Part shown: piece by piece, positions 49,910-58,505 of the stretch
Position numbering within the stretch: position 1 is the first letter of the stretch
Layout: the number at the start of each line of letters is the position of its first letter
Source of the DNA: JANXQZ01 sp038225555
GTDB lineage: Bacteria > Acidobacteriota > Terriglobia > Bryobacterales > Bryobacteraceae
DNA length: 64,000 bases
NCBI GenBank assembly: GCA_038225555.1
Contig: JBBRRB010000009.1
Span: 62,001 to 126,000, forward strand
Reading direction: 5' to 3'
Made by a program: the position numbers and the translations under genes
The notes under the pieces: model-generated
Databases searched by the model: none
What the model was told of the DNA's origin: nothing
What the model saw: only the letters and a program-made list of their open reading frames with translations

Positions 49910-49936
49910 ATGGTGCAGGCTCGACGCCTGCACCAT
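49910..49936. terminator. Bidirectional hairpin between the small gene and the histone-like gene
   Basis: A perfect 11-bp stem, ATGGTGCAGGC (49910-49920) with GCCTGCACCAT (49926-49936), loop TCGAC, placed between the convergent stops at 49898 and 49942. No strong T-tract on either side. Confidence 0.6.
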
Positions 49937-49941
49937 GGTAT

Positions 49942-50502
49942 TTAGCGCCTTCTCGTGGTTTTCTTGACGGCCTTTTTCGCGGCCGTCTTCTTTCCGGTAG
50001 CCTTCTTCACGGCTTTCTTAGCGATTGCTTTCTTGGCCGGGCCCTTTTTAGCTGGAGCCTTTTTAGCGGGAGTCTTTTTCGCTGGTGCCTTCTTGCCTGG
50101 AGCTTTCTTGGCCGGGCTCTTCTTCGCAGGAGCCTTTTTGGCTGGTGCCTTCTTAGCGGGGGCTTTCTTTGCTGGAGCCTTCTTAGCTGGAGTCTTCTTA
50201 GCGGGGGCTTTCTTTGCTGGAGCTTTCTTGGCCGGGCTCTTCTTCGACCCGCCGACTGCCTTTTTTACAGGTTTCTTGGGCGGCTCCGAAGCTTTGTGGG
50301 GGTCAGCCTCGCCCTTCGGAACTTCAGCGACGGGGTGTTCCGGCTGACGCTCGTGATCGTGCGAGGGTGCCGGTTTGGGATCTTCTAACTCGTCGTCGGC
50401 CTCGTCATCTCCGTATTCACTGACCTCGGATTGCACGTCGACGTTCTCTTCGTCGTAGAAGTCATCCGCTTCTTCATCGGCGAAGCGATAGGTTTCAAAC
50501 AT
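49942..50502 (-). CDS. Histone-H1-like protein with acidic head and Lys/Ala/Pro repeat tail
   Basis: 186 residues of opposite charge. Residues 1-62 are strongly acidic (DEEADDFYDEENVDV, GDDEADDELED). From about 68 onward the chain is almost only Lys, Ala, Pro, with 14 consecutive five-residue units of the form x-P-(A/G)-K-K (89-158), one AIAKK unit, and a basic end (VKKATGKKTAAKKAVKKTTR, then RR). Such tails resemble eukaryotic H1 and bacterial HU/RNase/topoisomerase extensions and usually bind DNA or other polyanions. A self-binding acidic head would be autoinhibitory. A nucleoid role is inference. Confidence 0.85.
   Translation of the reverse strand: MFETYRFADEEADDFYDEENVDVQSEVSEYGDDEADDELEDPKPAPSHDHERQPEHPVAEVPKGEADPHKASEPPKKPVKKAVGGSKKSPAKKAPAKKAPAKKTPAKKAPAKKAPAKKAPAKKAPAKKSPAKKAPGKKAPAKKTPAKKAPAKKGPAKKAIAKKAVKKATGKKTAAKKAVKKTTRRR
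50014..50238 (-). repeat. 15-bp tandem repeat array coding for PAKKA units
   Basis: Fifteen units of 15 bases. Besides the basic unit there is a higher-order copy: the 26 bases at 50101-50126 recur exactly at 50221-50246, 120 bases (eight units) apart, and their flanks also match. This points to recent segmental duplication, so unit number may vary between strains. Confidence 0.9.
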
Positions 50503-50585
50503 TTCTCATGCCTCCTGTCGGGCTTAACCACACCCTAGAATAACTCGTTTTTTTGCGAGTGCAAGGCTTTTTACTGGATAAACTT

Positions 50586-52265
50586 CTAGCGCGCTACCTC
50601 GCGCTTCAGCAGGGAGGCGGTCTTGACCGTCTTTGCGCCAGCCTTGTGGTTCAGCACGCGAGTAGAGGCCCTCGAAGCCACTAGTCTTCCCAAGCCGCGG
50701 CGACCGGTTCGCCTGACAGTATATTTCGTTGCGGACTTCTTTGACGCTCCGCGGTCCGGTTCATAGGACGCCGGAATCACAAGCAGATCGCCAGCCTCGG
50801 GCGCTTCCACGGTTCGGTTATTGGCCGCTGCGATTGAATCGGCAGGAGCGCCGAAATGCTTGCCGATGGAAGCGAGCGTTTCGCCCGTTTGAACACGGTG
50901 CATGCGCCATGAAGCGCGATGAATTTCCGGAATATTCTCCATGGCGGCGACCACGGAGTTCGACGTCCCTTTGGGAACATGCATCTGATAACCGGCGGGC
51001 GCGATCGACTTCAGCAAGGCGGGATTCAGTTCCCGGAGTTCGGAGACCGGGCGATCAGCCGCATCGGCTATCAGCTCCAGGCTGGTGGAACTGGCAATTT
51101 CGAGCGTGTCGTATTCGAGCGGCCGATCGACTTCAAGCTGATCCAGGCCGTAGTCTTTCGGATTCTTGGTCATGATTGTCATCGCCAGAATCAACGGGAC
51201 ATAGTTCATGGTCTGCTTCGGCAGGGCGTTTCGGGCCGAAAGCTCCCAGAAGTCGGCATAGCCGGTTCGTTGAACAGCCTTGTCCACGCACGTCGGCCCG
51301 CAGTTGTAGGCGGCCATCGCCAGGTACCAATCCCCGAAGGTGGCGTACAAATCGCGCAGCATGCGAGCGGCCGCGCGCGTCGATTTCTCGGGATCGAGCC
51401 TTTCATCGCAATTTGCATTTTGTTGCAAACCGTACTGATGACCCGTGCCTTGCATGAACTGCCACAATCCGGTGGCGCTCTTATAGGAGATCGCGCGAGG
51501 CAAGAAGGCCGACTCCGCCTGAGCCAGGCAGATGAGTTCCTGGGGAATTCCTTCCTCGTCCAGGATGCGCTGGATCAGCGGACGGTACCGCCCGGCTCGT
51601 CGCAGCCCATAGAGCAGCGCTTTCCTGCCGCGTTCCGTCGAGAAATAGTTGATATAGCTGAGGACGGTATCGTTCCCATCCAGTGGAAGCTGGGATACTG
51701 TTGCACCAATCTCCTCTTTCACTTTGGGCTTGAGCTTGGGGTCGATCGGGAAGGTCATCTCCAACATGCTTTCGAGAGGCGACTTTTCGTAAACCACTGC
51801 CTGCTTGGTCTCGCCGGCACCCATCCGATCCAGGTCGTAACGGTAAATGGAATCCACCAGTTCATCCAGCCGGCGTTCCAGCCGATGGCGATCCGGCAGT
51901 TCTTCCGGTGCGGAAAGCAGAACATCCAACGACCGATCGAACTCGGTCCTGGCCAGCTTGAAATCGCCTGCCTGATAGGCCCGCTTGCCAGCTTCAAAGC
52001 GCTCTTCAGCCGTGTTTAAACGCCGTTCGATTTCTGGAAGAGTCTTTGGAGCCAGATGCGGCGTCTCACTCACATAAAGAGTTTGGGCGACGCGGGGAGG
52101 TTGCTCAATTGCGATTGGGGCGGGGGCGGGAAGCGGGGGGGACGGTAGAAAGGAGTTCGCGAACGACTGGGGCTTGGTGGAGGCACACCCACTCAATAGA
52201 ACAGCCATAGTGCTCATCGCAGTCAACGCAAACCGTCCGTTCAAACGGCTACTTTCAAAGGTCAT
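50586..52265 (-). CDS. MltD-like membrane-bound lytic transglycosylase with LysM domain
   Basis: 559 residues. ATG at 52265 chosen because AAGGAAG is placed correctly upstream. Signal peptide with lipobox LLSGC, so a lipoprotein. The SLT domain has the catalytic Glu in CLAQAESAFLPRAISYKSAT and GLWQFMQGTGHQYGLQQNAN. One LysM domain lies near 430-480 (HRVQTGETLASIGKHFGAPA), and a basic tail ends the chain. Cleaves peptidoglycan glycan strands in the periplasm. The N-terminal 200 residues contain a tetratricopeptide-like helix stretch (AYQAGDFKLARTEFDRSLDV). Confidence 0.92.
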   Translation of the reverse strand: MTFESSRLNGRFALTAMSTMAVLLSGCASTKPQSFANSFLPSPPLPAPAPIAIEQPPRVAQTLYVSETPHLAPKTLPEIERRLNTAEERFEAGKRAYQAGDFKLARTEFDRSLDVLLSAPEELPDRHRLERRLDELVDSIYRYDLDRMGAGETKQAVVYEKSPLESMLEMTFPIDPKLKPKVKEEIGATVSQLPLDGNDTVLSYINYFSTERGRKALLYGLRRAGRYRPLIQRILDEEGIPQELICLAQAESAFLPRAISYKSATGLWQFMQGTGHQYGLQQNANCDERLDPEKSTRAAARMLRDLYATFGDWYLAMAAYNCGPTCVDKAVQRTGYADFWELSARNALPKQTMNYVPLILAMTIMTKNPKDYGLDQLEVDRPLEYDTLEIASSTSLELIADAADRPVSELRELNPALLKSIAPAGYQMHVPKGTSNSVVAAMENIPEIHRASWRMHRVQTGETLASIGKHFGAPADSIAAANNRTVEAPEAGDLLVIPASYEPDRGASKKSATKYTVRRTGRRGLGRLVASRASTRVLNHKAGAKTVKTASLLKREVAR

Positions 52266-52306
52266 CGTCTTCCTTTGTGAATATTTGGTCAAAACGTGAA
52301 ACTCCG

Positions 52307-52336
52307 ACTGTACACCAGCGCGGAAACGCGGGTCAA
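52307..52336 (-). promoter_or_regulatory. Possible sigma-70-type promoter of the lytic transglycosylase gene
   Basis: On the minus strand TTGACC (52331-52336) and TACAGT (52307-52312) are separated by 18 bases, about 42 bases before the ATG at 52265. Two mismatches at most from each consensus. Judged by eye only. Confidence 0.4.
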
Positions 52337-52464
52337 GCGGACACTTACCTCGTGTCCAGACGACACGTTAACAATCAGTAATCTAAGTTGCAGACTCTAG
52401 TGTACCAGGGCCATGTTTTTAGGATCTGAGTACTCTATCGGGTCAAAACCACTAGAACATTATG

Positions 52465-52890
52465 TCAGCGCACGATTCCGAAATACGGATAATACTTGTC
52501 GGGCAGTTTTGCAGGCCTCATGCCCGGACCCAGAAAGACGTGTTTGGTCTCGCCGGTGGCCAATAGCTGAGCGCCTTCGTTCTGCACCCGATAGCCGAAC
52601 GTCACCATGCGCCGATTGGCATTTTCAATCCACGTTGTTACGGCTATCTCATCGTCATACCGCGCTGGCGACAAGTAGCGGCAGTGCGCGTCCACCACCG
52701 CCAGCATCAATCCATCATTCAGCTCCATATCGCGGTAACGCAGTCCGATGGCCCGGCAATACTCGGACCGGCCCAACTCCATCCAGACAAGGTAATTCGC
52801 GTGATATACCACCCCCATCTGATCCGTTTCCGAATACCTGACCCGGAAGCGCGTTTCGTGCGACGCCATAACGCATTCATTGTCGCCCAT
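52465..52890 (-). CDS. Acyl-CoA thioesterase, YbgC/4-hydroxybenzoyl-CoA type hotdog fold
   Basis: 141 residues. The signature FRVRYSETDQMGVVYHANYL contains the catalytic Asp and the usual H-A/G-N-Y-L helix start; YCRAIGLRYRDMELNDGLML and HCRYLSPARYDDEI follow. Hydrolyses acyl-CoA thioesters; YbgC members are linked to the Tol-Pal system, but no tol gene is near. The ATG at 52890 is more likely than the longer frame to 53172, which would run through the divergent cytochrome gene. Confidence 0.9.
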   Translation of the reverse strand: MGDNECVMASHETRFRVRYSETDQMGVVYHANYLVWMELGRSEYCRAIGLRYRDMELNDGLMLAVVDAHCRYLSPARYDDEIAVTTWIENANRRMVTFGYRVQNEGAQLLATGETKHVFLGPGMRPAKLPDKYYPYFGIVR

Positions 52891-52923
52891 TCGTCGTTCC
52901 CGATTCGGTGAAGGGCGCGTCAT

Positions 52924-54090
52924 ATGATGTTTAGAAGGATGCGCATGCGAACGGTTCTCCTCGCCCTCATGCCCGTTGCCGCGTTCGGCGGCGAACCGAC
53001 TTTTCACAAGGATGTCCTGCCGATTCTGCAGCGCCACTGTCAGGAGTGCCATCGAGCCGGAGAGGTAGCACCCATGCCCTTGATGACCTACCCGCAGGTG
53101 AGGCCGTGGGCTAAGGCGATCAAGAGCGCCGTACTCTCGCGCAAGATGCCGCCTTGGTTCGCCGATGCTCATTACGGCAAATTCTCAAACGACCAATCCC
53201 TGGGGTTAGCCGAAATCGGGACTCTCACGTCGTGGGTGGATTCCGGCGCTCGCGAGGGGAGCCCGGTGGACGCTCCCCAGCCGCGTCACTTCGCCGACGG
53301 ATGGAGCATCGCGCCTCCGGACGTGATCTTCGAACTGCCTCAGCCGGTCAAATTACCCTCTGCCGGGACGATCGATTATATGTTCTTCCGGGTTCCCACC
53401 GGCTTCACGGAGGATCGCTGGGTGGAGATGATCGAGGTCCGACCAACCAATCGATCGGTGGTTCATCACGCGCTCGTGTACGTGCAGGGGCCGGACGGAG
53501 GTCAATATTTGGGAGGCTACGCTCCGGGAGCAGTGCCCCAGCGATGGAAGCCAGGACAGGCTCGCCTGATCCGCGCTGGCTCCGATTTGATCTTCCAGAT
53601 GCATTACACCGCCAACGGAAAGCCCGCGGTAGACCGGACCCGCATCGGGCTGGTGTTCGCCAAGCGCCCGCCGGATGAGTAGGTGATCGGGATGCAAGCG
53701 CTCAATCCTTGGTTCAAGATCCCGCCTGGCGCAGCGGACTTCCGGGTGGATGCGGTCCGGGTGCTGCGCGAGGACGCCTACCTAGTCGGCTTGCGTGCAC
53801 ACATGCACGTGAGGGGAAAATCGTTTGAGTTCCGGGCCGTGTATCCTGACGGGCGGACCCAAACCCTGCTGCGGATCCCGAAGTACGACTTCAACTGGCA
53901 ACCTTATTACTATCTGGACACGCCGTTGAAACTGCCGAGCGGATCGCGGATCGAATGCACGGCCCGCTTCGACAACTCGCTCAACAACGCTTTCAACCCT
54001 GACTCGACGGCGACAGTTCGCTGGGGCGAGCAGAGTTGGGAAGAAATGATGATCGGCTGGTTCGATATTGCGGTGCCAGTCAAGAACTGA
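52924..54090 (+). pseudogene. Haem c and copper type II monooxygenase-like protein interrupted by an in-frame TAG
   Basis: Read through, this is a 388-codon secreted protein. It has a signal peptide (RTVLLALMPVAAFGG), the cytochrome-like PILQRHCQECHRAGEVAPM with CxxCH, then a copper-monooxygenase-like body with VVHHALVYVQ, IFQMHYTANG and AHMHVRGKSFEF supplying His ligands, ending in RWGEQSWEEMMIGWFDI. The codon at 53680-53682 is TAG (PPDE, stop, VIGMQALNPWF). The frame continues without shift for 135 codons with family sequence on both sides, so one base change split the gene. As written it would give a 252-residue product without the last copper site. Could be a real lesion, readthrough or a sequence error. 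Confidence 0.75.
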
Positions 54091-55004
54091 TGCCGGAACT
54101 GCCCGATATCACGGTCTACCTGGAAGCTCTGGAGACTCGAATTCTGGGCCAGCCGTTGGAACAAATTCGCATCTCCACGCCTTTTCTCTTGCGAACCACC
54201 CAGCCAGGACTTGATCAGTTTAACGGCAGATCGGTGGTTGGGCTGCGCCGCATCGGGAAGCGGATCGCGATTGGAGTGGAAGGCGATTTTTGGGCCGTGC
54301 TGCACCTGATGATCGCGGGACGGCTGCACTGGTATCCAAGAGGAGGAAAGCAGCCGGGCAAGAACGTTCTGGCAGTGTTCCAGTTTGCCTCGGGAGCACT
54401 CTCACTCACCGAAGCGGGATCGAGAAAGCGGGCGTCTCTGCACTTGATTCAGGGCGAGGAAGGGCTTGAGCGCATGGATCCAGGAGGCTTGGATGTCTTA
54501 TGCGCTGATCCGGCTGGTTTTGCGTGTGCGCTGACGGCTACGAATCACACTCTGAAGAGAGCCTTGACCGATCCCCGGCTGTTCAGCGGGATCGGCAACT
54601 CATATTCTGACGAGATCCTGCACGCGGCTCAACTTTCGCCCATTGCCATGACGCAGAAGCTGAAGGCAGAGGAGATAGAGCGGCTGTATGTGGCGACACG
54701 AAAGGCGCTCATTGAATGGACGAATCGCCTGCGAGCGGATGCGGGCGATGGGTTTCCGGAGAAAGTGACGGCATTTCGGGAAGGCATGGCGGTCCATGGC
54801 CGCTATGGCGAACCCTGTCCCCGGTGTGCGACCAAGGTCCAGCGCATTCGATATGCGGACAACGAGACAAATTACTGCCCGAAGTGCCAGACCGGCGGCA
54901 GACTTCTGGCTGATCGGGGTTTGTCGCGGTTATTGAAGAAAGATTGGCCTAAAACGATGGAGCAATTGGAATCCCTGGTGGCGACCCATGCGAAGCTAGG
55001 CTGA
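54090..55004 (+). CDS. Formamidopyrimidine-DNA glycosylase/Nei family protein
   Basis: 304 residues. The N-terminus PELPDITVYLEALETRILGQ supplies the catalytic Pro and Glu after Met removal. A Lys lies in RRIGKRIAIGVEGDFWAVLH. The helix-two-turn-helix has ALTDPRLFSGIGNSYSDEIL, and a zinc finger follows (CPRCATKVQR, NYCPKCQ). Excises oxidised bases and nicks the strand. ATG at 54090 overlaps the stop of the preceding gene (TGATG). The C-terminal extension beyond the zinc finger is longer than in classical MutM. Confidence 0.9.
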   Translation: MPELPDITVYLEALETRILGQPLEQIRISTPFLLRTTQPGLDQFNGRSVVGLRRIGKRIAIGVEGDFWAVLHLMIAGRLHWYPRGGKQPGKNVLAVFQFASGALSLTEAGSRKRASLHLIQGEEGLERMDPGGLDVLCADPAGFACALTATNHTLKRALTDPRLFSGIGNSYSDEILHAAQLSPIAMTQKLKAEEIERLYVATRKALIEWTNRLRADAGDGFPEKVTAFREGMAVHGRYGEPCPRCATKVQRIRYADNETNYCPKCQTGGRLLADRGLSRLLKKDWPKTMEQLESLVATHAKLG

Positions 55005-55006
55005 TT

Positions 55007-55768
55007 TCAAGTTTTTGGAGAGAGCAGGGAGGCCGACTCAGCATCCAGATAGACGGTCGCGTCCGGATGCTCGCGCACGATCGAGGCAGGGCACGCCGTT
55101 GTAATGGGACCCTCCAAAGCGTTGCGAACCGCTTCCGCCTTCCGTCCCTCGGGCACGCAGCAAATCCAGGTTTTGATCCGCAGTAATTCGGAGCAGGTGA
55201 CCGTGGCGGCTTCGCGGGGCACCGAGTCGATTCCGTCGAAATGGCCCTCGCCGGCTTGCTGGCGCCGGCAGGCCTCATCCAGCAAGACGCGCTTTACGGC
55301 CCACGGGTCACGAAAATCAGCAACTGGGGGGTCGTTAAAAGCGATATGCCCGTTCTCTCCAAAGCCCACAAAGCCCAAGTCGTTCGCGGCTTCATGGAGC
55401 ACTGCGGCATAGCGTTTCAACTCGGCGTCCAAGTCTGGAGCATCTCCCGCCAGGAATTCGACGCGGCCGGGGTGAACCTGATCCACGAGTCTGGTTTGGA
55501 TCCAATGCCGGAAGCTGGAAGGGTGGGTGGCAGGCAGATTCACGTACTCATCCAGATGAAACACGTGCACCTTTGACCAGTCCACCTCTGAGCGCGCTGT
55601 CAACGCGCGGATAAATTCGATCTGAGAATTGCCGGTTGCAACGACGATTCTCGCGCGGCCGCGTTCGCTGATGGCTTGCCGAATAATCTGGGCTGCCTGC
55701 GTTGCAGCCGCTTGGCCCATAGCTTCTGGCGAGGGGAGGATCTCAATACGCGCTTTTCCGTAGTGCAC
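55007..55768 (-). CDS. nagB: Glucosamine-6-phosphate deaminase
   Basis: 253 residues. VVATGNSQIEFIRAL, VHVFHLDEYVNLPATHPSSF and GFGENGHIAFNDPPVADFRD are the catalytic motifs (Asp of DEY, His of GHIAF). Turns glucosamine 6-phosphate into fructose 6-phosphate and ammonia in amino-sugar use. The C-terminal allosteric region is shorter than in E. coli NagB. No nagA or nagE is nearby. Convergent with the glycosylase gene, 2 bases apart. Confidence 0.93.
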   Translation of the reverse strand: MHYGKARIEILPSPEAMGQAAATQAAQIIRQAISERGRARIVVATGNSQIEFIRALTARSEVDWSKVHVFHLDEYVNLPATHPSSFRHWIQTRLVDQVHPGRVEFLAGDAPDLDAELKRYAAVLHEAANDLGFVGFGENGHIAFNDPPVADFRDPWAVKRVLLDEACRRQQAGEGHFDGIDSVPREAATVTCSELLRIKTWICCVPEGRKAEAVRNALEGPITTACPASIVREHPDATVYLDAESASLLSPKT

Positions 55769-55807
55769 ACCCGAGATTATATACGCCGGATGGTATACTC
55801 TACCTCC

Positions 55808-57120
55808 ATGAAGGCCGTCCAGACTCTGTTTTTAGTAGCCGCGCTGATGCCGCAACATACCGCCGCGCAGACTGACGACGTCAAAACGCACATGCTGGAC
55901 AACGGCTTAAAGGTGCTGGTGGAAGAAGATCACAACATCCCGAATGTTGCCATGTACTTTTTCTACCGGATCGGGTCGCGCAATGAACGGCCGGGGATCA
56001 CGGGCATCTCCCATTTTTTCGAGCACATGATGTTTAATGGCGCAAAGAAATACGCCCCAAGCAATTCGACAACTCGATGGAAAAGGCGGGCGGCAACAAC
56101 AACGCTTACACGTCGCGCGATGTCACCGTGTATACCGACTGGTTGCCCTCCAGCGCGCTTGAGCTGATGTTCGACATGGAGTCCGATCGGATGCGCGATC
56201 TTGCCTTCGACCCCAAGATTATCGATAGCGAGCGGGGCGTAGTGTATTCGGAGCGCCGCACCTCGGTAGACAACAACAACTTCGGCACGCTCTTCGAGCA
56301 GTTGGAGGCGGCGGCCTTCACCGCCCATCCATACCATTGGCCCGTGTTGGGATGGCCTTCAGACATTGAAGCGTGGAGCATGGGCGACCTGAAAGCGCAC
56401 TTCAAGACCGGCTATGCCCCAAACAATTGCACGCTGGTCGTGGTGGGCGACACCACCGATGCCCAAGTGATGGCACTGGCGCGCAAGTATCTGGAGCCAA
56501 TTCCACGTCAGGATCCGCCCGACACCGTGCGCACGAAAGAGCCGGAGCAGAAAGGCGAGCGGCGTGTGATCGTTCGAAAGCAGGCGCAGCTTCCACTGCA
56601 GATGTTCGCCTACCATGTCCCCGACGCGAAGAGCCCGGAGAATGCGGCGCTTCAGGTTTTCGACGCGATCATGACCGAAGGCCAGAGTTGCCGGCTTTAC
56701 AAGCGCATGGTCGATTCTGAACAGCTTGCCATTAATGTGAGCGGCGGTCAGCAGCCATCACTCGATCCGGGTCTTTATATCTTCACTGTGCAACCCCGCA
56801 GTGGCGTTGACCCTGCGCGTACGGAGTCCGCTCTCTTTGAAGAAATCGCCAAGGCGCAGGCCACCCCGGCTTCTGCTGAAGAACTACGGAAGGCGAAGAA
56901 TCAGTTGCTGGCGGCGAATTTTCGCCAGAGAAAGACCATCGCCGGGCGCGCCAATCTTCTGGGAACTTTCGAGGTGTTTGAAGGCGATTACCGCAAGCTC
57001 TTCACCCTGGAACAGGAGATCGAAAACGTGACCGCCGCCCAAGTTCAAAGCGTGGCGAAGAAGTACTTCATGGCCGACAATCGAACGGTGGCAACGTTGG
57101 TTCCGCTGGAGGCTAAGTGA
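55808..57120 (+). pseudogene. M16 zinc protease (catalytic member) with a one-base frameshift
   Basis: From the ATG at 55808: signal peptide (AVQTLFLVAALMPQHTAA), then the inverse zinc motif His69-x-x-Glu-His73 in HFFEHMMFNGAKKY. At about 56053-56058 the reading frame breaks: TACGCCCCAAGC should read TAC GGC CCC AAG C by family logic, so one G is missing. The +1 frame then resumes with EKAGGNNNAYTSRDVTVYTD and continues for 347 codons to 57120 (PYHWPVLGWPSDIEAWSMGD, LVVVGDTTDAQVMALARKYL). Without repair the product ends about 38 residues after the lesion. May be real or a sequencing error. Confidence 0.8.
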
Positions 57121-58487
57121 CCAAAACCCTGCTCCTGATGTGCGCTCTTACTCTCCCGGTCCGTCCGGATGTGCGCCTGCCCAAATACACGCGGGAGCAA
57201 CTATCCAATGGCACCGTGGTGTATCTGGTTCCTCGTCCCGGAGTGCCGCTGGTGGGGTTTCGGGTGGTGGTGAAAGGCGGGTTTGAATCGGAGCCCGAAG
57301 GCAAGGCGGGCGTGGGGCAACTGACGGCTCAACTGCTGCGTCGCGGCACTGCAGCGCGCACCGCGGATCAATTCTCGAGCGAACTGGATTCTCTAGGAGG
57401 AACATTCAACGCTTCGGAGAATGAATCCCAAACTACGATTCACAGTGAGTTTCTGAAGAAGGACTTCAATAGCGGTTTGGCATTGACCGCTGACGCGGTG
57501 CTTCATCCTACGTTCCCGGAAGCGGAGTTTCAGAAGACGCTGGCCCGCTCCATCGATGCGATTCGCTCTGCCAAGGATAACCCTCAGTTTGCGATTGGGC
57601 TGTATTTCCGGGCTTTCTTCTATGGTGCCGCCCACCCCTATGGACGCGTGGCGGACGATCTGACGATCGGGCGGCTCGCGAGAACCGATGTGGTGGCCTA
57701 TCAGAGTCGGCAGTACACGGGGAAGAACTTGATTGTCGTGGTCAGCGGAGATTTCGACCCGGCACTCGCAGCTCCTGCTGTCGCGAAAGCTTTCGGGTCC
57801 GCTGCAGCAGGCAATGAGTATCGTTGGAGCATCGATGTCCCGGTGCCGTCGGGTCGCCGCTTGCTGCTGATCGATAAGCCCGATGCCACCCAAACGTATT
57901 TCGAAATCGGCCAGCCCGGCATTCGGCATACTGACCCGGACCGGACCGCGCTGCTATTGATCAACACGCTATTTGGCGGACGCTTCACATCCATGTTGAA
58001 CGACGAATTGCGCGTGAACACCGGGTTGACGTACGGCGCGCGGTCGATCTTCGACCAGAACCACGCCGCGGGCGGGGTGATCATCAGCACTTATACGCGC
58101 ACCGAGTCCACGGAGAAAGCCATGGATCTGGCGCTTGAGGTTCTGGACCGGTTGGTCTCGAAGGGCATCACTGCCGAACAGCTTGCGTCGGCGAAGGCAT
58201 ATGTGAAGGGAACGTATCCTCCCCAGCATCTGGAAACCAGTGATCAGACGGCCGCCATGATCGGCGACATCGAACTCTTCGGCCTGAATCGAGGCGAAGT
58301 GGACGACCTGTTTTCGCGGATCGATGCGGTCAGTCTGGAGCAAGCGAACGCGGTTGCGAGAAAACGCTATGGCAGCAAAGATCTGACATTTGTGGTGCTT
58401 GGAAACGCGGCCAAGATCCGAGACACGATCAAGAAGTACGCACCGGGAATTCGGGAACTTTCCGTGAAAACGCCTGGGTTCCGATAG
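57117..58487 (+). CDS. M16 peptidase-like protein lacking the zinc motif
   Basis: 456 residues read from a GTG that overlaps the M16 protease end. The M16 fold is clear (KYTREQLSNGTVVYLVPRPG, GGRFTSMLNDELRVNTGLTY, GNAAKIRDTIKKYAPGIREL), but the HxxEH site is replaced by GQLTAQLLRRG, so it is not a zinc enzyme by itself. Such partners normally form heterodimers with a catalytic M16 protein, here the frameshifted upstream gene. An N-terminal signal-like stretch (LLLMCALTLPVRP) suggests periplasmic location. Confidence 0.88.
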   Translation: MTKTLLLMCALTLPVRPDVRLPKYTREQLSNGTVVYLVPRPGVPLVGFRVVVKGGFESEPEGKAGVGQLTAQLLRRGTAARTADQFSSELDSLGGTFNASENESQTTIHSEFLKKDFNSGLALTADAVLHPTFPEAEFQKTLARSIDAIRSAKDNPQFAIGLYFRAFFYGAAHPYGRVADDLTIGRLARTDVVAYQSRQYTGKNLIVVVSGDFDPALAAPAVAKAFGSAAAGNEYRWSIDVPVPSGRRLLLIDKPDATQTYFEIGQPGIRHTDPDRTALLLINTLFGGRFTSMLNDELRVNTGLTYGARSIFDQNHAAGGVIISTYTRTESTEKAMDLALEVLDRLVSKGITAEQLASAKAYVKGTYPPQHLETSDQTAAMIGDIELFGLNRGEVDDLFSRIDAVSLEQANAVARKRYGSKDLTFVVLGNAAKIRDTIKKYAPGIRELSVKTPGFR

Positions 58488-58505
58488 GAATCTGGCCTGG
58501 GCTGG

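Noticed and set aside
50014..50238. Regular repeats that might suggest a CRISPR array
   Set aside because: The 15-base units have no spacers and translate in one frame as PAKKA units of a basic protein.
52891..53172. N-terminal extension of the thioesterase
   Set aside because: It reads antisense through the haem/copper gene, and the hotdog domain begins right after the later ATG.
53680..53682. TAG as a pyrrolysine or programmed readthrough codon
   Set aside because: No pyrrolysine genes or readthrough context are visible and the family does not use pyrrolysine; a plain lesion or base-call error is simpler.
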